64,000 bases of DNA from Limnanthes douglasii subsp. nivea (taxonomy: Eukaryota > Streptophyta > Magnoliopsida > Brassicales > Limnanthaceae). The stretch is from contig JAUPFV010000001.1 in assembly GCA_036936605.1 (NCBI GenBank), forward strand, positions 347,459,081 to 347,523,080, given 5' to 3'. Shown piece after piece: positions 1 to 11,716 of this stretch. The position numbers and the translations under genes were made by a program. How positions within the stretch are numbered: the first letter of the stretch is position 1; every line of letters starts with the position of its first letter. The notes beneath the pieces are model-generated. The model was not told the origin of the DNA and searched no databases. It saw nothing but the letters and a program-made list of their open reading frames with translations.

Positions 1-1
1 C

Positions 2-967
2 AATGATGGTGCTACAATCATTATCGAGGACAATCCAGATGATGACAATCAAGACAACGACCACTTCGATCCCAATAGTTTCATTAATTTTAACGAGTCA
101 TATGAGATTATTGGAGAAAAAGATCTTGTTATCCAAGAGATTCAGACTCGTATACACAATTTTTGGAGAAGGCCTACCGTCGAAGCGTCTCTAGAAATTA
201 TTTGTCCTTCTGTTCCAACTACATCTCTAGACATGATTCCTCGTTCTAGCCCAACATGTTTTCCTCGTATTCCACCTAACCCAGCTGTGCTTGCTGCACT
301 CCAACCATTTGCCGATCTCAATGCTGCTGCAAAGTCACTTCTTCAACAAGTCAGGGATTCATATAGTCACTTGAAACGATTGGCCAAAGACATGGTTCAT
401 TATAAGGGAATTACCGATGTTGAGATACAGCTCAGGGAACAATTTGAGAATCATGTAATCAATCAGTTCGACACTTTTGAAGTGGTAATACCTGAGATTA
501 TTCGAGGACTACTTTTTGTCAAAGGCCATTTACGAGAGCAACATCATTCTGATAAAGAAAAATTGATCGTCTCGCATCAAGAGGAGATAAACAAGCTCAA
601 AACTAAACATACTGAAGATTTGGGTGTTGAAAAGGTTAGATCAGAGGGTCTTCAAGCTTCTCTTACTACAAGCGAAGCAGAAAAGAAAAAGTTGACTGAT
701 GATATAGCAATGTTGAAGGCTAATTTTGCGAAGGAAAAATAAGTTGTTGTTACTGCCGCAAAAACTGAATGTTTTAAGGACATGTTAGCTGCTATTAACA
801 ATGGTAAACAAGAGACAACCATCACCTTCCTTCGAGAGATTCATGCGACTTATGTAAAAATCAATCTTTCTAGTTTTTGGAATGATATTCCTGTCGAACG
901 GGGCCCTAGTGAAGCCTTCGATCCTATCCCAAGCTCATCATCCGAGGAAGAAGAATCATCTGAATGA
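2..967 (+). pseudogene. Tat-element accessory ORF of element A, C-terminal part
   Basis: This is the 3' part of the antisense accessory gene of element A; its 5' end lies outside the window. One frame is open from position 2 to 967 except for a single in-frame TAA at 740-742. The product has an acidic stretch, then a charged coiled-coil-like region (about codons 100-245), and ends in a Ser/Glu-rich tail (PSSSSEEEESSE). It aligns along its length with the C-terminal exon of the accessory gene in element B (16165-17564), including FLREIHATY against LLREVHAAC and the same acidic tail. It faces the gag-pol frame of its own element (1574-6800). The molecular function is unknown. Antisense ORFs between pol and the 3' LTR are known for Tat-lineage elements such as Grande and Retand. 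Confidence 0.7.
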
Positions 968-1179
968 TTTTTACTGTCATTTGATTTCATGTTATCTTTT
1001 TTTTATATTTGCCAGACTATACTTCATCGAATTGATCTAATTGACAAATGTATTTGTTTATGTTTAATGTTTATCATGAATATTAAATATTCGAAGTTAA
1101 CAACTTCAAATAAATTTTTAAACATAACTCCTCAAATATTATAATGTAGTTCAAAATTCACAATATATACTGTTTCGTA

Positions 1180-1318
1180 AATCACAGTGCGCTTATTGAA
1201 CGTATCAATTCGAATAGTGCAATGCATTTAGTGAACGTAGCACTTTGAATAACACATTGAATTTATTGAATGTAGCACTTAGAATAACACAGTGAATTTA
1301 TTGAACGTAGCACTTCGA
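1180..1318. repeat. Tandem array, about 4 x 35 bp (element A)
   Basis: Four imperfect direct repeats start near 1180, 1214, 1249 and 1284, with a period of 34-35 bp. Each unit contains a variant of the core GAACGTAGCACTTCGAAT. The array sits in the convergent gap between accessory ORF and pol, the same place as the arrays in elements B (17717-17886) and D (27920-28094), which have the same period and a related core. Confidence 0.85.
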
Positions 1319-1379
1319 ATATGGTTGTTTCTTCGAAAAGTGTAATAAACACTATGGGACATTCTACTCTTGACCAACC

Positions 1380-1400
1380 TCAAAGATGATCAGTCTTTGA
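1380..1400. other. Conserved stem-loop (element A copy)
   Basis: This short inverted repeat has arms TCAAAGA and TCTTTGA around a TGATCA-containing loop. Read on the pol strand it differs from the copy in element D by one base in 21. It follows the tandem array at a similar distance as in B. The role is not known; a 3'-end or RNA-structure function for the two converging transcripts is an inference. Confidence 0.55.
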
Positions 1401-1573
1401 TAAGTTGTCAAGATAGTTTTAAATAAACACTTGTAAACAACCATTGGCCAAAAATGCATTTTATTGATAATATTGAATATTTACATAACGCCTCATTAAA
1501 ACCATCTTGGTCCAACAGGGTAGGAAAGAGTGTGCCATTCAATCAATAGTAACAAATTCAAAATATAATATAT

Positions 1574-2409
1574 CTATTCCCAATATAACTTTAAATGTTG
1601 TATATTCCACGGGTGTTGAATCATCCTACCTTGAATATCACAAAGTCGATAAGATCCTGGTTTTATTCTTTCAGTAACCATGTAAGGTCCTTCTCAATTC
1701 GGGGACATTTTTCTAAGGTTCTTCTCCTTTGTATAGAAAAATACTTTCCTCAACACTTTGTCACCCACTTTAAACTCTCGCTTTGTGAACTTCGAATCAT
1801 ATATGTTCCTCATAAGAGTCTGGTAATGGATCACGTTTAAATGAGCTCGAACTCTTTTTTCCTCAATCAAATCTAAATTTTCCTTTTTAGCTTCATTATT
1901 AGATCTTTCAGTATATTGAGTTATTCTAAAGGATGAAATCTTAGATTCCATGGGGCTAACAACATTCATTTCATATGCTAAGGTAAAAGGATTTTCTTTA
2001 ATAGCTTTCCTGGGAGTTGTCCGATAAGCCCAAAGTACCTTTTGTAAATAGTTCGGCCAGTTCCTTGTTGCCTCTGTCAAATTTTTCTTCAAACCATCTA
2101 AAATAGTTCTGTTTTTTTACCTCGACTTTTCCATTGGCTTGAGGATGAAAAAGCGTCGAAAAACATTGTTGAATTCCCTTTGATGCGCAAAATAAGGTCA
2201 TTTATTTATTATTAAACTGAGGGCCATTATCCATAGTAATACTCCGAGGCACTCCAAAGCGAAAACAAATACTGTTCACAATGAATTTGATTACATCTTT
2301 TGCTTATATTCAAGATAGTGGTTCTGCCTCAACCTATTTTGTAAAATAATCCACTGGTACAATTATCATTTGTCATCCCCCAGATGCCATCGACAAACGC
2401 CCCACCATG
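1574..2409 (-). pseudogene. Integrase remnant of element A, N-terminus deleted
   Basis: The integrase core and C-terminal end of element A, read on the minus strand down to a TAG at 1574-1576. Recognisable pieces are the DNGPQFN catalytic motif (near 2220), the FHPQANGKVEV segment with the third acidic residue (near 2130) and the chromatin-distal end HPWNIQHLKLYWE, each matching element B. Compared with B, the HHCC zinc-binding domain and the first part of the core are missing: the frame passes from the end of the archaeal-type RNase H straight into the VGRLSMASGG segment near 2400. Several stops and frameshifts add to this, so it cannot encode integrase. Confidence 0.8.
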
Positions 2410-4397
2410 TTAGTGGTTCTGCCTCAAAGGATATTCCTCCTTGAAAGTAATATTTGCTAAAGAGTAAGCCACAATGTTACTTCCTCGACTAATATATTCA
2501 AAAACAACATGATCGAATAGTAACATTAAATTCTGAAGCTCCCGAAGATATAAAATTAAGTGATGATTTCTTGCCTCGGAAAATCTAGATACTTGATCTG
2601 CTACTAATTGCGAATCTGTTTCTAAGCGCACTAAAGTTGCTCTACATATTTTTGCCAACTTCAAACCCGTCAAAGCAGCTTCGTATTCAAATTCATTATT
2701 CGAAGCGTGAAAACCAAATTTGATGGATTGAAGCATCATTTCTCTAGTTGGAGCAACTAACTGAACTCCAACACTGCATCCTGAAATACTAGACCATTCA
2801 TCTGTTCGAACGATCCACCTCGAATTCACTGGGGCAACATATTTACTTTCTTCTATATCTGATCTGTTCGAATGAAACTCAATAAAAAAGAATGGCAACG
2901 CTTGAGCTTTAATTGCAGTCGAGGTGTGAACAAAATATCATAATCTTCTAACTCCATTGACTACTTGGCCATCCTTCCCTAAATATCAGGTCCTTGCAAA
3001 ACATTTTTTTTTAAAGGGAATGAAGTTTGGACTTCGATAGTATGAGCTTAGAAATAGGGACGCATTTTCCTAGAAGAAATCACCAATGCTAATGCTAATA
3101 TCTCCAGCTTCAAATACCTATTCTTTGCTGCCACTAGAATTTTGCTGATATAGTACACTGGCTTCAGTATACCTGAATCTTCACATATCAGCACCACACT
3201 TAGTTCAAATTCCGATATTGCAATGTACAAAAAGATCTTTTCTCCACTTCGAGGTTTTGACAAAATCTCTGGTGACGATAAAAAGTTTTTATGCTTGTAA
3301 ATGCTGCCTCACACTCCGATGTCCATTCAAATCTATTTGGTCCTCGCAAAACTTAAAACAAAGAAAAACATTTGTCAGAAAATCTAGAAACAAATCGGTT
3401 AAGCATTGTTAACCTTCATTTCAAAGTTTTCACTTCTTTAACAGATCGAGGCGAATTCATTGCTATTAGAGATTTCAATTGTTCAAGGTCCGCTTCTATT
3501 CCTCTTTTACTGATAACATAACCCAAGAACTTCCCTGATCGAACTTCGAAGGTGCACTTTTTAGGATTAAACTTTAGTCTGTTTGCCTTTAAATTCAGAT
3601 ATGTTTCCTCTAAATCCTCTAGATGCGCATCATCCCTCAAATTTTTTACCACCATATCATCAATATATACCTCTATATTTCTTCCGATCTGAGTGGAAAA
3701 CGATTTATTCCTCAACCTTTAATATGTGGCTCCAGTGTTTTTAAATCCAAACGACATAACCTTATAGCAATGCAACCGTCTGTCAGTTATGAATGTCGTA
3801 CATTCTTGGTCCTTTGGATCCATCTGAATCTGATTGTATCCTACAAAGTATCCATGAAGGTTAGTATTTTATTTCTTGAGGTGGTATCAATCAGTTGATC
3901 TATTCGAGGAACATGAAACGGATCTTTAGGACAACCTCACTTCAAGTCTGTAAAATCCTCACACATTCTCCACTTCCCATTCTTCTTTTTTACCACTACT
4001 GGATTCGACGTCCATAAATGATATTGTAACTCCTTAATATGTCCGACCTTAGATAACCGATCCACCTTGGAAACTATTACTTCTGCCTTTTCCGAAAAGA
4101 ATGGCCTTCTTTTATGAATTACTGGTTTTACCTTCGGATCAATATCTAAACTATGACGAATTAACTAGATCGGTACTCATGTGACATCCTCCGTTTTCCA
4201 AGAAAAAATGTCCAAGCTAAAAGAAAAATTTCTAGCAGTTGTTGACGTAAAAGTTGGGTCAGTAAATTTCCGATTCGAAGTACTCTTCCTTCCGAAAAAC
4301 TATACTTCTCTATTTCTTCACTTCCTATTAAAGACCATAGGGTTTCTCTCGGATCGTCAACTCTTTCTTCTAAATCTAAGGTTAACCCCTCTGACTG
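2410..4397 (-). pseudogene. RT, RNase H and archaeal-type RNase H of element A
   Basis: Pol domains of element A in order on the minus strand. Reverse transcriptase starts near 4390 and has the catalytic YIDDM box near 3650. A classical Ty3 RNase H lies at about 3300-2950 (FLYIAISEFELSVVLI). The second, archaeal-type RNase H lies at 2898-2410 (RTDEWSS, then FGFHASNNEFEYEAALTGLKLA and LETDSQLV). The second RNase H is the hallmark of the Tat lineage. In the first aRNH motif the residue after D is E-W instead of G-G (compare RTDGGSS in B). Multiple stops and frameshifts interrupt the frame. Confidence 0.85.
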
Positions 4398-4400
4398 CTA
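4392..4400 (-). other. Stop codon with CAR-YYA context between PR and RT (element A)
   Basis: On the minus strand an in-frame TAG (4398-4400) is followed by CAG TCA. The codons around it (NLMNE, stop, QSEGL) match those around the stop in elements B and D. CAR-YYA after a stop is the known readthrough context of tobamovirus type. Use of readthrough here is an inference from conservation. Confidence 0.5.
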
Positions 4401-6800
4401 TTCATTCATCAAGTTTTCACTATTGGATCCCCAGATCCAAAGTACAGTGGCATAAGACTCTCTTGCTACTTTTTGTTCGCTTCGAACGACGCCAATACGA
4501 TCCCCTACCACATATTTAAAACGTTGGTGTACCGTCGATACAACCCCATACATTATAGAAAGTCAATATCTTCCAAAAATAGTGTTGTAGCTCGTAAGAT
4601 AATCCACCACCATAAAAAGCACTTGGACCTTCTTCATGAAAGGTCTTTTTCCAAAGATCAATTTTCCTTCGAATTCTCCGATCCCCCGAGCTATCACACT
4701 TGTAGATCCTATGATTGTACACTCCGATTGAGAAATTCGAGGAGGATTTCGCATTTTGTCAAAAGTCGTTTTGAAGAGGACATTTGCAGAACTGCCGGTG
4801 TCTATAAGCACACATTGAATTTCAATACCAGCCACTTATGCACCAATAACTACCATATCTTCATGCGGCCCCATCGTGCCCCGCAAATCATCCTCATCGA
4901 ATAAGATGAAAAGTATGGTATTTTTACCATATAAGTGAGTAGACATCTTTCTTTCAATTTAAGTCATCCAATTGACAACATTCCTCTTCCTCGAACTATC
5001 AGTGTTGCCAGCCATCGAATCACCTCCGAAAATAGCTAATGATTCAAAAAATTCACACAAGTCTCGCACAATTTTTCGAATATTCCGATTAACTTGTTCA
5101 GATCCTTATCCAAATATTCTGAAGATGCATCTTCGAATCTAAAATAATTAAATTCTCAGCTGGTGCATTTGGGTTAGTCGGTCGTGAAGTTGATGCCAGA
5201 GTTTTTGACTTGCTCCCTTGTGACTTCACATAAGTCAAGAGCTTCCCATTTTCAATCGAGATTTGAACTTCTTTGTTCACTGTAATGCAATCATTAATAT
5301 CATGAACGATGTCCTCATGATACCTACAATATTTGTTATTCCGCTCCTCCCTTGGCCTTTTTATTGGAGCTGGCTTCCTAAAATTCACAAAACTCTTGTT
5401 CTTGTCAAAAATTACAGCCACACTTTTTGTCAAGTCCGCATAGTCCTCTGGCCTAATCCACTGATTCAGCCCCGGTCTATTGTAATTGTAGGATGGAGCA
5501 TGATTTCAATATCCACCAGTTCGAGATGGAAAATTATTATTCCGCGAACGTGACTGCTGATTACCATTTGGGAGTTACCCTTGGTTTGGCCACCAGACCC
5601 GAATTCTTTGGAATAGTAACTGGTCCTCCTCGGACCCTAATTGATTCTTCAACCTTGATATGGTCTTCTACTTGAGCTATCAATGCTCCAAAGGTTAGAG
5701 CTCCCTTCTTCTTCGTTTGATTAGCCAGATCCCCTGGCAGTAAACCCTCACGAAAAGCTGCCATTACCACACCTTCTTCGCATGTATTCAAACCTGCCTT
5801 AGTCAGAACAAACCTATTTGTGTAATCCTTGAATTTTTCTCTAACTGCTTGTTTGCACTGAATAATCGTATCTCTGTTCGCTCTCATCTCCTTCTTTCCA
5901 ATAAAATGCCTTTGAAAAACAGTGTAGAAATCCATGAAATTTGAGATGGATCCCCTTGGAATCCGGTTGTACCATTTTAATACTGTTCCTTTGAAAGTTT
6001 ATGAAAAAACACGACACACCAACCGGTCGTCATCTTCAAATTTATCATGTAATTCTTGAATTGTTCGATGAGCTCATCCGGATCTTGCATCCCATCGAAT
6101 TTCTTAACATTAGCAATATCAAAACGCTCCGGAAGCGTTATAGGTCAAATTTCACCTGTCAACAGAGAGTTCCTCCAATCGACACCTTGCACATACTAAT
6201 CCTCAGTCCCCATGACTGCATACAAATTTCGATCAGTCTCAGCATATTGATTCGATGTGTTCCTCTCACACCAAGTAGATCCCCTCAAACAACGAGGAAT
6301 ATTATCCCTTTTAGATTTATGTTCCTTCTTATGCTTTCTTGGTTGTTCCCTTTCTGGTTCCTCATTTGAAGAACTCATATACTCTTAAACCCTGAAGCAG
6401 AACTTCCAACCTCTTCGTCACTAGAAGCTACATATTTATGTTTGTATTTTTTCCTTTTTCGAGAAGAATAACGGTCTTTTGGAGCTTCGAAGCACGCTTT
6501 CTTCTGCTCACTCCTAAAGTGCCGATCAGTACAAGATCGATCAAACTGATTTCCCATCTCAGTTTTCTTGTTTACTTGCCTCACCTTGGATTGAAGCTTC
6601 TCCGAGTGAATTTCTTGTTATCTTCGTTCATACTTTTCGTTTAGCGTGTTTATTTTATCCAGGAGTTGGTTCATGCGCATTTCAACATCTGATTGCATTT
6701 GGATCGGAATGAATTCATCTGGTCTATTTTCATTTCCTGGTAAATCGTGTCTTAATGTTTCCATCGCTAGTCGAACTGATATATTGTTTTCGGGATTCAT
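4401..6800 (-). pseudogene. Gag-protease region of element A
   Basis: The gag-PR frame of element A starts at the ATG near 6800 (product begins MNPENNISVRLAMETLRHDL, as in elements B and D). The Gag capsid-type region spans about 6000-5560 (DTIIQCKQAV, then LTKAGLNTCEEGVVMAAFREGLLPGDLA). A CCHC-like knuckle lies near 5320 (CRYHEDIVHDINDC). The aspartic protease lies at about 4900-4450 with LIDTGSSANVLFK near 4800. The region is broken by several frameshifts and stops, so only segments of 60-125 codons remain open. It lies directly downstream, in element sense, of the PBS and LTR at 6877-7195. Confidence 0.85.
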
Positions 6801-6876
6801 TATAAGAATTCAAACGACAAAATAAGAAGATCAAATAGAATGCAAACTAAGAAGTAAGACATTGATCTGTAGTTTG

Positions 6877-6894
6877 TCCCTAGTGAAGTCGCCA
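6877..6894 (-). other. Primer binding site of element A
   Basis: On the minus strand, three bases (AAT) after the LTR end CACCA, the sequence reads TGGCGACTTCACTAGGGA. It starts with TGG, which pairs with the CCA end of a tRNA. The site in element D (11615) is nearly the same; that of B differs. I do not assign the tRNA. Confidence 0.65.
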
Positions 6895-6897
6895 ATT

Positions 6898-7195
6898 TGG
6901 TGAGTTTAATTGTTAGAAGTTTCCTTAAAAGAGTTTAATACGTGCGTTTTAGTGAGAGAAAGAGTTTAGAGAGAGAAATTCAGAGCAAAAATGAGTTAGA
7001 TAAAAAAAGTGTTCAACCTCTTTATTAGTTCAGCCTTGACCTTTATATAGAGTCGTTGAGACTTAGCTAAAAACTGAAAACGGTTATATAAAGGGATAAA
7101 TTACTATTAGTTCTCAATAGAAATACATAATCAAAATTGTTCCATTTAACTTATATTATTTACACTTTAGTCCCTGAACTTCTACTTCCTTATCA
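6898..7195 (-). repeat. 5' LTR of element A
   Basis: A 298-bp sequence bounded by TG and CA (plus-strand reading TGGTGAG to TTATCA). It ends like the LTRs of B and D (TTATCA, or TGATAA on the other strand) and is flanked on its inner side by the PBS. Its partner lies left of the window, so the target duplication cannot be checked. A TATATAGAG stretch near 7035 may be the promoter TATA box on the other strand. Confidence 0.7.
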
Positions 7196-7471
7196 ACATC
7201 GAACCAATTTGTGGTTTGACCTCTCATTAACCCAAAATATGGGTTCTAGTTTCCAGTTTTGCATGGCTTGGTTATCTAGTAATGTCATACAGTGGTAGGA
7301 AAGAACCACATGTACCTCTATCGCCAGCTCTAGTTTCCTCTGGAGTACCTCTACCATCGAAATATTTTCGTTAAATGTCAGCTCCATGTAATTCTTCAGC
7401 CCTAGACAGCCTTTTGCAAAAAATGGAGACACATGCTAAGGAAACATCCCAACCGGGTTGAGGACCAAAAC
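7196..7471. other. Flank of element A, no gene recognised
   Basis: DNA between the LTR of element A and an LTR-like segment. A minus-strand open frame of 79 codons (7193-7432) covers it but runs into the LTR end and shows no motif I recognise. Confidence 0.4.
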
Positions 7472-7886
7472 TGTTGGTTGTTTCATACACCTAAAGTTGA
7501 GAAACGAAAACCCAAACCTGGATCGACTGAGGGCTTAAGACAATAATGACAATAAAATAGAACCTATAGCAAACCATATAGAGAGAGCAATATAAGAAGT
7601 TTGTCGAGGGGACATTGTCTTATTCCTGAGACCGATCGTAACTGTCATTCCACATGTCTCCTATTTTGACTTTCATTAATGAACGTGTAACATAACGGCT
7701 CTATTCGTGCATTATGTACTTCAGTCCACTAGTCCATGTTCTACATACATTTATGTAAATGTTAAGAGAGAGAAATAGTCCCTCATACTGTATAAATATG
7801 ATTAAAAACATACGAAATGTAACTTCGTCCTTATTGATTAATAAATTTATCATTTTGGTATTCATTTGTGATGGTTTTCCCCAACA
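7472..7886. repeat. Solo-LTR candidate (415 bp)
   Basis: The segment starts TGTTGG and ends CCAACA, the usual Ty1/copia LTR ends, and has a TATAAATA box near 7790. No primer binding site, polypurine tract or matching flank duplication is visible, so it could be a solo LTR that has lost its duplication or a chance match. Confidence 0.3.
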
Positions 7887-10166
7887 CTACTATGTACATC
7901 TTACAATATATATTAAATTAAACAATATTTACTAATAAAAACTTATTATATTTATAAATAATATTAATTAAAACAATTTATAATTTTGTAGTTTTGATGG
8001 ATTCATCCAACTTGAAATAGAATATAATTATTGGAGAAAAGTCTGAATGGGACTCAGAAATAGATGATCAAAATGAAGAAAAAAACCCATTATTTTACCG
8101 TCGGAAATAAAATATAGAAAATATCCTGACCAAATTTTAAGAAAAACGAAACTCTACTACCCTTATTTATTATTTAAAAGGTAATGAAGCTATTAAAAAT
8201 AAGAAAATAAAAACCAATAAAGCCTCTATAATTAACACTGCTTCTCCTGAAGGAAATACAACTTTATTTCCTATCGGCTCTAATATTTTTTCAACACCCC
8301 TCTAATTTTGTAAGTATTATTATTTTTATTTACATATTAATTCTATTTACTATTATTTTATTGTATTTAAATTTTAAAAATAATCATCTATTTTTACAGA
8401 TGAATCGTTAATATTAAATCTTTGGTCATTCGTTGGTTCTTTTGCACTTAACAAACAAAAATATTATTTTTTATATTTTTCTAATGTACAACTTCTCGAA
8501 CGCCAACTTGAATTCAAATGGAGGTATAACATTTTATTAACTTTCTTCATATTTGTTTTCCCTAATAATCGATAATTATTAATTATTTTGACATGATTTT
8601 CTCGTAGACCATTCAATTCCATATTGCTTGCCAACATATAGTTTCCTCCCAACGACTTAAACATTTTGAAAGATTAAATGATATCACCTCTTCAATTTGG
8701 AGAAGAAACATCAAAACTTCAACAAAATATTACATCTCGAGACGGTCTAGATCAATGGAGACTTATAGAAATTAAATGGTCAAAAAACAAATAAATTTTG
8801 AAAAAGAGCTTGTTAACACGAAATCAAGAAAACACGTAGCTTCAAATTATCACCAAACAATCAGAAGAAAATAAAAAAACTAAAATGAAAAATGAAAAGA
8901 TTGAGATATTATCACATTTCATCGCTAAAAATATAATGGATAAGCTGAATTGAAGAATTATGGGCAATGCTAAACAACTTATAAGAAAAAAATATCAATT
9001 TTTATACAAGTACTTACTCTTAATAAGACGAATCAATCTTTAGAGGACCCTATTGGAGTCATCTTCCTAAAAATATCAAGACATGTGTGGTAGCTCCTAT
9101 TTGTCAAACCCTACTCTTGAATTATCTTTATATACTAATGTTACTATCTCTACAAACAATGTTGTTATTCAAGATGATCAAAATACCAAAGAAGTCAACA
9201 GCCCATCAAATATTAATGACTATCCAACCGAGATATTAGTTGAATCCAACAATTGGTCTCCTATCGATAAAAATGCTTGAAAATTACTATTTTTGTGTGC
9301 GTGATGTTTTAATTATTTAAACACTTTTACTAGCTCGTTGCTATTCATTATTATCGTTTAACCTTTATCAATCATCTTTCAGTTTTTTACTTACTATATA
9401 ACTATTTATCTACTAATTCTTATGCATATTTAATATAAAAAATTTATTTTTTCTTCGCTGAAATCAACATCTTTATCGAACATATTTATTTTTATTTTCA
9501 AAAACTTATCTTTTATTATCAAACACATAATTTAATTTCCACACAATCTTATACACTTATTTATTTGTTAATATACCTATAGTGTCCATACAATTGATAT
9601 TTTTAACACTCTTCTAAAAAATATATAACTAATGATACTCCCACTGATATTAGTTTTATTATAGTATATTGTGATAATACTCGGTTTCAAAATAATTTTA
9701 TTATTCTTTGTTAAACTAATGGATTTTCCTTAATAGTTAAAAACATTACTAATTATTGTTCATTTATTAAACTCTTTTTTTAACATTTTTCGAATACTAA
9801 TCATAATTATTTATTGACATTTTCAAAAACAAATTTTTATTGTCGTCATTGTTCTCAAAGGTTTCTCGTTAAAAAAATTATTATAACCTCTTAAATATAT
9901 TAGAAAAGTAATATGACCTCTTAATCTTTTTAATTGGACTTGGCTCGTAACCATATATGTTTTAATTGGGTTGCATAGTCATTTTTTTGAAAGCTAGACA
10001 TGGCTTACAACCATGATCACATTTTAAGACTTTTATAACTTGGTATTTATAGTCTTAGTCTTACATTGGCCTCCTATGATTTTCAACTAGACTTGGCCGG
10101 CATCCGTATTCATTTTTATTGATTAGATAACCTTTTATGTTTTTTCAAATAATTTAGCTTAATATC
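7887..10166. other. AT-rich DNA with unidentified coding-like remnants
   Basis: No gene is recognised. Two stretches read like old coding sequence on the plus strand: 8397-8540 (a frame with ILNLWSFVGSFALNKQKYYF) and the 65-codon frame at 9083-9280. Neither has a motif that I can assign to a family. The rest is low-complexity AT-rich sequence. Confidence 0.3.
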
Positions 10167-10287
10167 AAATGATTATTTATTGGCGCATAATAATTGACAA
10201 TTAATAACTTATCTTTCATTTTAAGGCCTTTATGACTTGCCATCACTTATTAATTACCAATTATTATGGGCCAATAAATAATCATTT
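10167..10287. repeat. Inverted repeat, 41-bp arms
   Basis: Arms at 10167-10207 and 10247-10287 match in inverted orientation with about 3 mismatches in 41 and a 39-bp centre. The outer end reads AAATGATTATTTATTGG. It could be a small foldback or MITE core; no target duplication was found. Confidence 0.6.
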
Positions 10288-10830
10288 GTTAAGAACTTAT
10301 GTTTAAATTTAGTTTTTAAGACATTTACAAACTATAAAATGAATATTTAAGTAATCAAGACTCCTATATTTATATTTATTAACATGATTCTTCATTACAA
10401 TTCATATACCGACAATTGCTACTCTTTATCATTGAACTACTCACAATACACCGTGAAAAGAAAAACTTAATACTAAAAAATATATAGTTCAATATTTTAG
10501 AATTTTAAAGTAAACCTGACCAAATATCTTTCAAGTAAATGTTATAGTGTGGTATTTTCTAGCATAGATTTTCATCAAGGAGAAAATATGTATGAAATTT
10601 GCAACTTTTCCGATTTATATATTTTTTAATGGCAAGACTTCGTTACTTGATAATTTTGACTACAACGTTTTATGAAACCAAAACTTACATTCCTTTTTTT
10701 ACTTCTACCCTCTTATACCTCATACTTTTGACGGGTTTTTTCAAATTACTTATAACCAAAACACTTTATTCTTTATTTATTTTTTTATTGCTTCCCATTT
10801 CATTCTACTACGCCACCTTTTAGAGGTTCA
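10288..10830. other. AT-rich DNA, nothing recognised
   Basis: No gene, RNA or clear element end seen. The 74-codon hydrophobic frame at 10599-10823 looks like a product of T-rich composition. Confidence 0.4.
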
Positions 10831-11279
10831 TACTATGTTTTTGTCACTGCAACCCCAAAAAATATCTATTAATACTACGTCACCATATTTTATTTTTCCA
10901 AATATAAAGAATAACACTCCTTAGGTAGGTACTGACTTCCTCTACTTATTCCAACTCTTTCATTAGCCACATAGTTAATAGACTAGTGATTCAAATTAAG
11001 CTCCTGCCTCCATATTATGTAACTAGGGCATCCCTTAATTGTGTTATAAGAACTTAAAGCATTAATAATCATAGACATCATATTCAAAACTTTTTTTAAT
11101 TTCTTATTTCTCAACGGATGCATTAAATTTCACTTCTCCGACACAATCATTTGCTCGACTAGTAAAACTCAATAGATTTATGTTAATTCCTTTAAATGGT
11201 GAAATCCCTATCATTTTATTAGAACTTGCTTTTAAAAAATAAATTAAATAAAGTTCAAATATCAATTATTACCCTCCTT
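10831..11279 (-). pseudogene. 3' half of the protease region of element E
   Basis: On the minus strand the sequence next to element D begins with codons for RRVIID, matching RRVLIDTG of the Tat protease in B. It continues with pieces matching PSSYNAIFGR (ALSSYNTIKG, near 11030) and ARECYAA (KECYSLYL, near 10900). Many stops and frameshifts are present. The 5' half of the same protease is found at 32163 onward on the far side of element D. I see no RT downstream, so E is truncated or too decayed here. Confidence 0.65.
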
Positions 11280-11284
11280 ACTAT

Positions 11285-11611
11285 TGATAAGAAACTAGAA
11301 CTTTGGGGATCGAAATATAAATGAATAAAACCTTCTATGATAAATTTTATAATTATATGAGAGATTTAGAGATTTATATATTGGTGATGGACTAATATAC
11401 AATTAGAAACTTTGTGTAACCGTTTATGTTATGCTTAAGTGTTTGCACCTATATATAAAGGCCAGGGCTAAACTAAGAAATTATTCTTACTTTTGAGATT
11501 AAACTATTTTCACTTCTTGACTTTCTCTCTATAGAAACTATTTCTCTCTACTTGTTTGTACTTCTCTCAACTTTTCTAATTTACTTCATGAGCCATACAA
11601 AATCCACATAA
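11285..11611 (+). repeat. 5' LTR of element D
   Basis: A 327-bp LTR starting TGATAAG. It aligns with 31844-32162 through ACTTTGGGGATC, TATGCTTAAGT, TTTGCACCTATATATAAAGG (a TATA box near 11450) and GACTTTCTCTCT. The 3' boundary was set so that the AAT spacer and PBS follow, as in A and B. Confidence 0.8.
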
Positions 11612-11614
11612 AAT

Positions 11615-11632
11615 TGGCGACTTCAGTAAGGA
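11615..11632 (+). other. Primer binding site of element D
   Basis: TGGCGACTTCAGTAAGGA, three bases (AAT) after the 5' LTR. It is nearly identical to the PBS of element A. The tRNA is not assigned. Confidence 0.65.
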
Positions 11633-11716
11633 CAATCTCGATTGGTGCCTAGATTATTCTCATTTGATTTCTTTTCCTTGTTTTTGTTCAATCTTTGATA
11701 GCTATTTCAATCAACA

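Larger units (their letters stand above)
968..1573. other. Convergent intergenic region of element A
   Basis: This non-coding stretch lies between the stop of the accessory ORF (967) and the stop of pol (1574). It is AT-rich and holds a four-unit tandem array and a conserved stem-loop, listed separately. It aligns in layout and in short blocks (TTGTTTCTTC, GGCCAA, GGAAAGAG) with the same region of element B at 17565-18120. Confidence 0.6.

Noticed and set aside
7193..7432. 79-codon minus-strand open frame
   Set aside because: It runs into the LTR end of element A, shows no family motif and has no gene-like context.
10599..10823. 74-codon hydrophobic frame that looks like a membrane protein
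   Set aside because: T-rich DNA gives Phe/Leu/Ile-rich frames by chance; no conserved motif or gene context.
11251..11255. GTTCA before element D as its target duplication (GTTCA also follows CCA at 32158)
   Set aside because: It would leave 29 unexplained bases before the LTR. Placing GTTCA inside the 3' LTR instead gives the AAT spacer seen in A and B and restores the reading frame of host element E.
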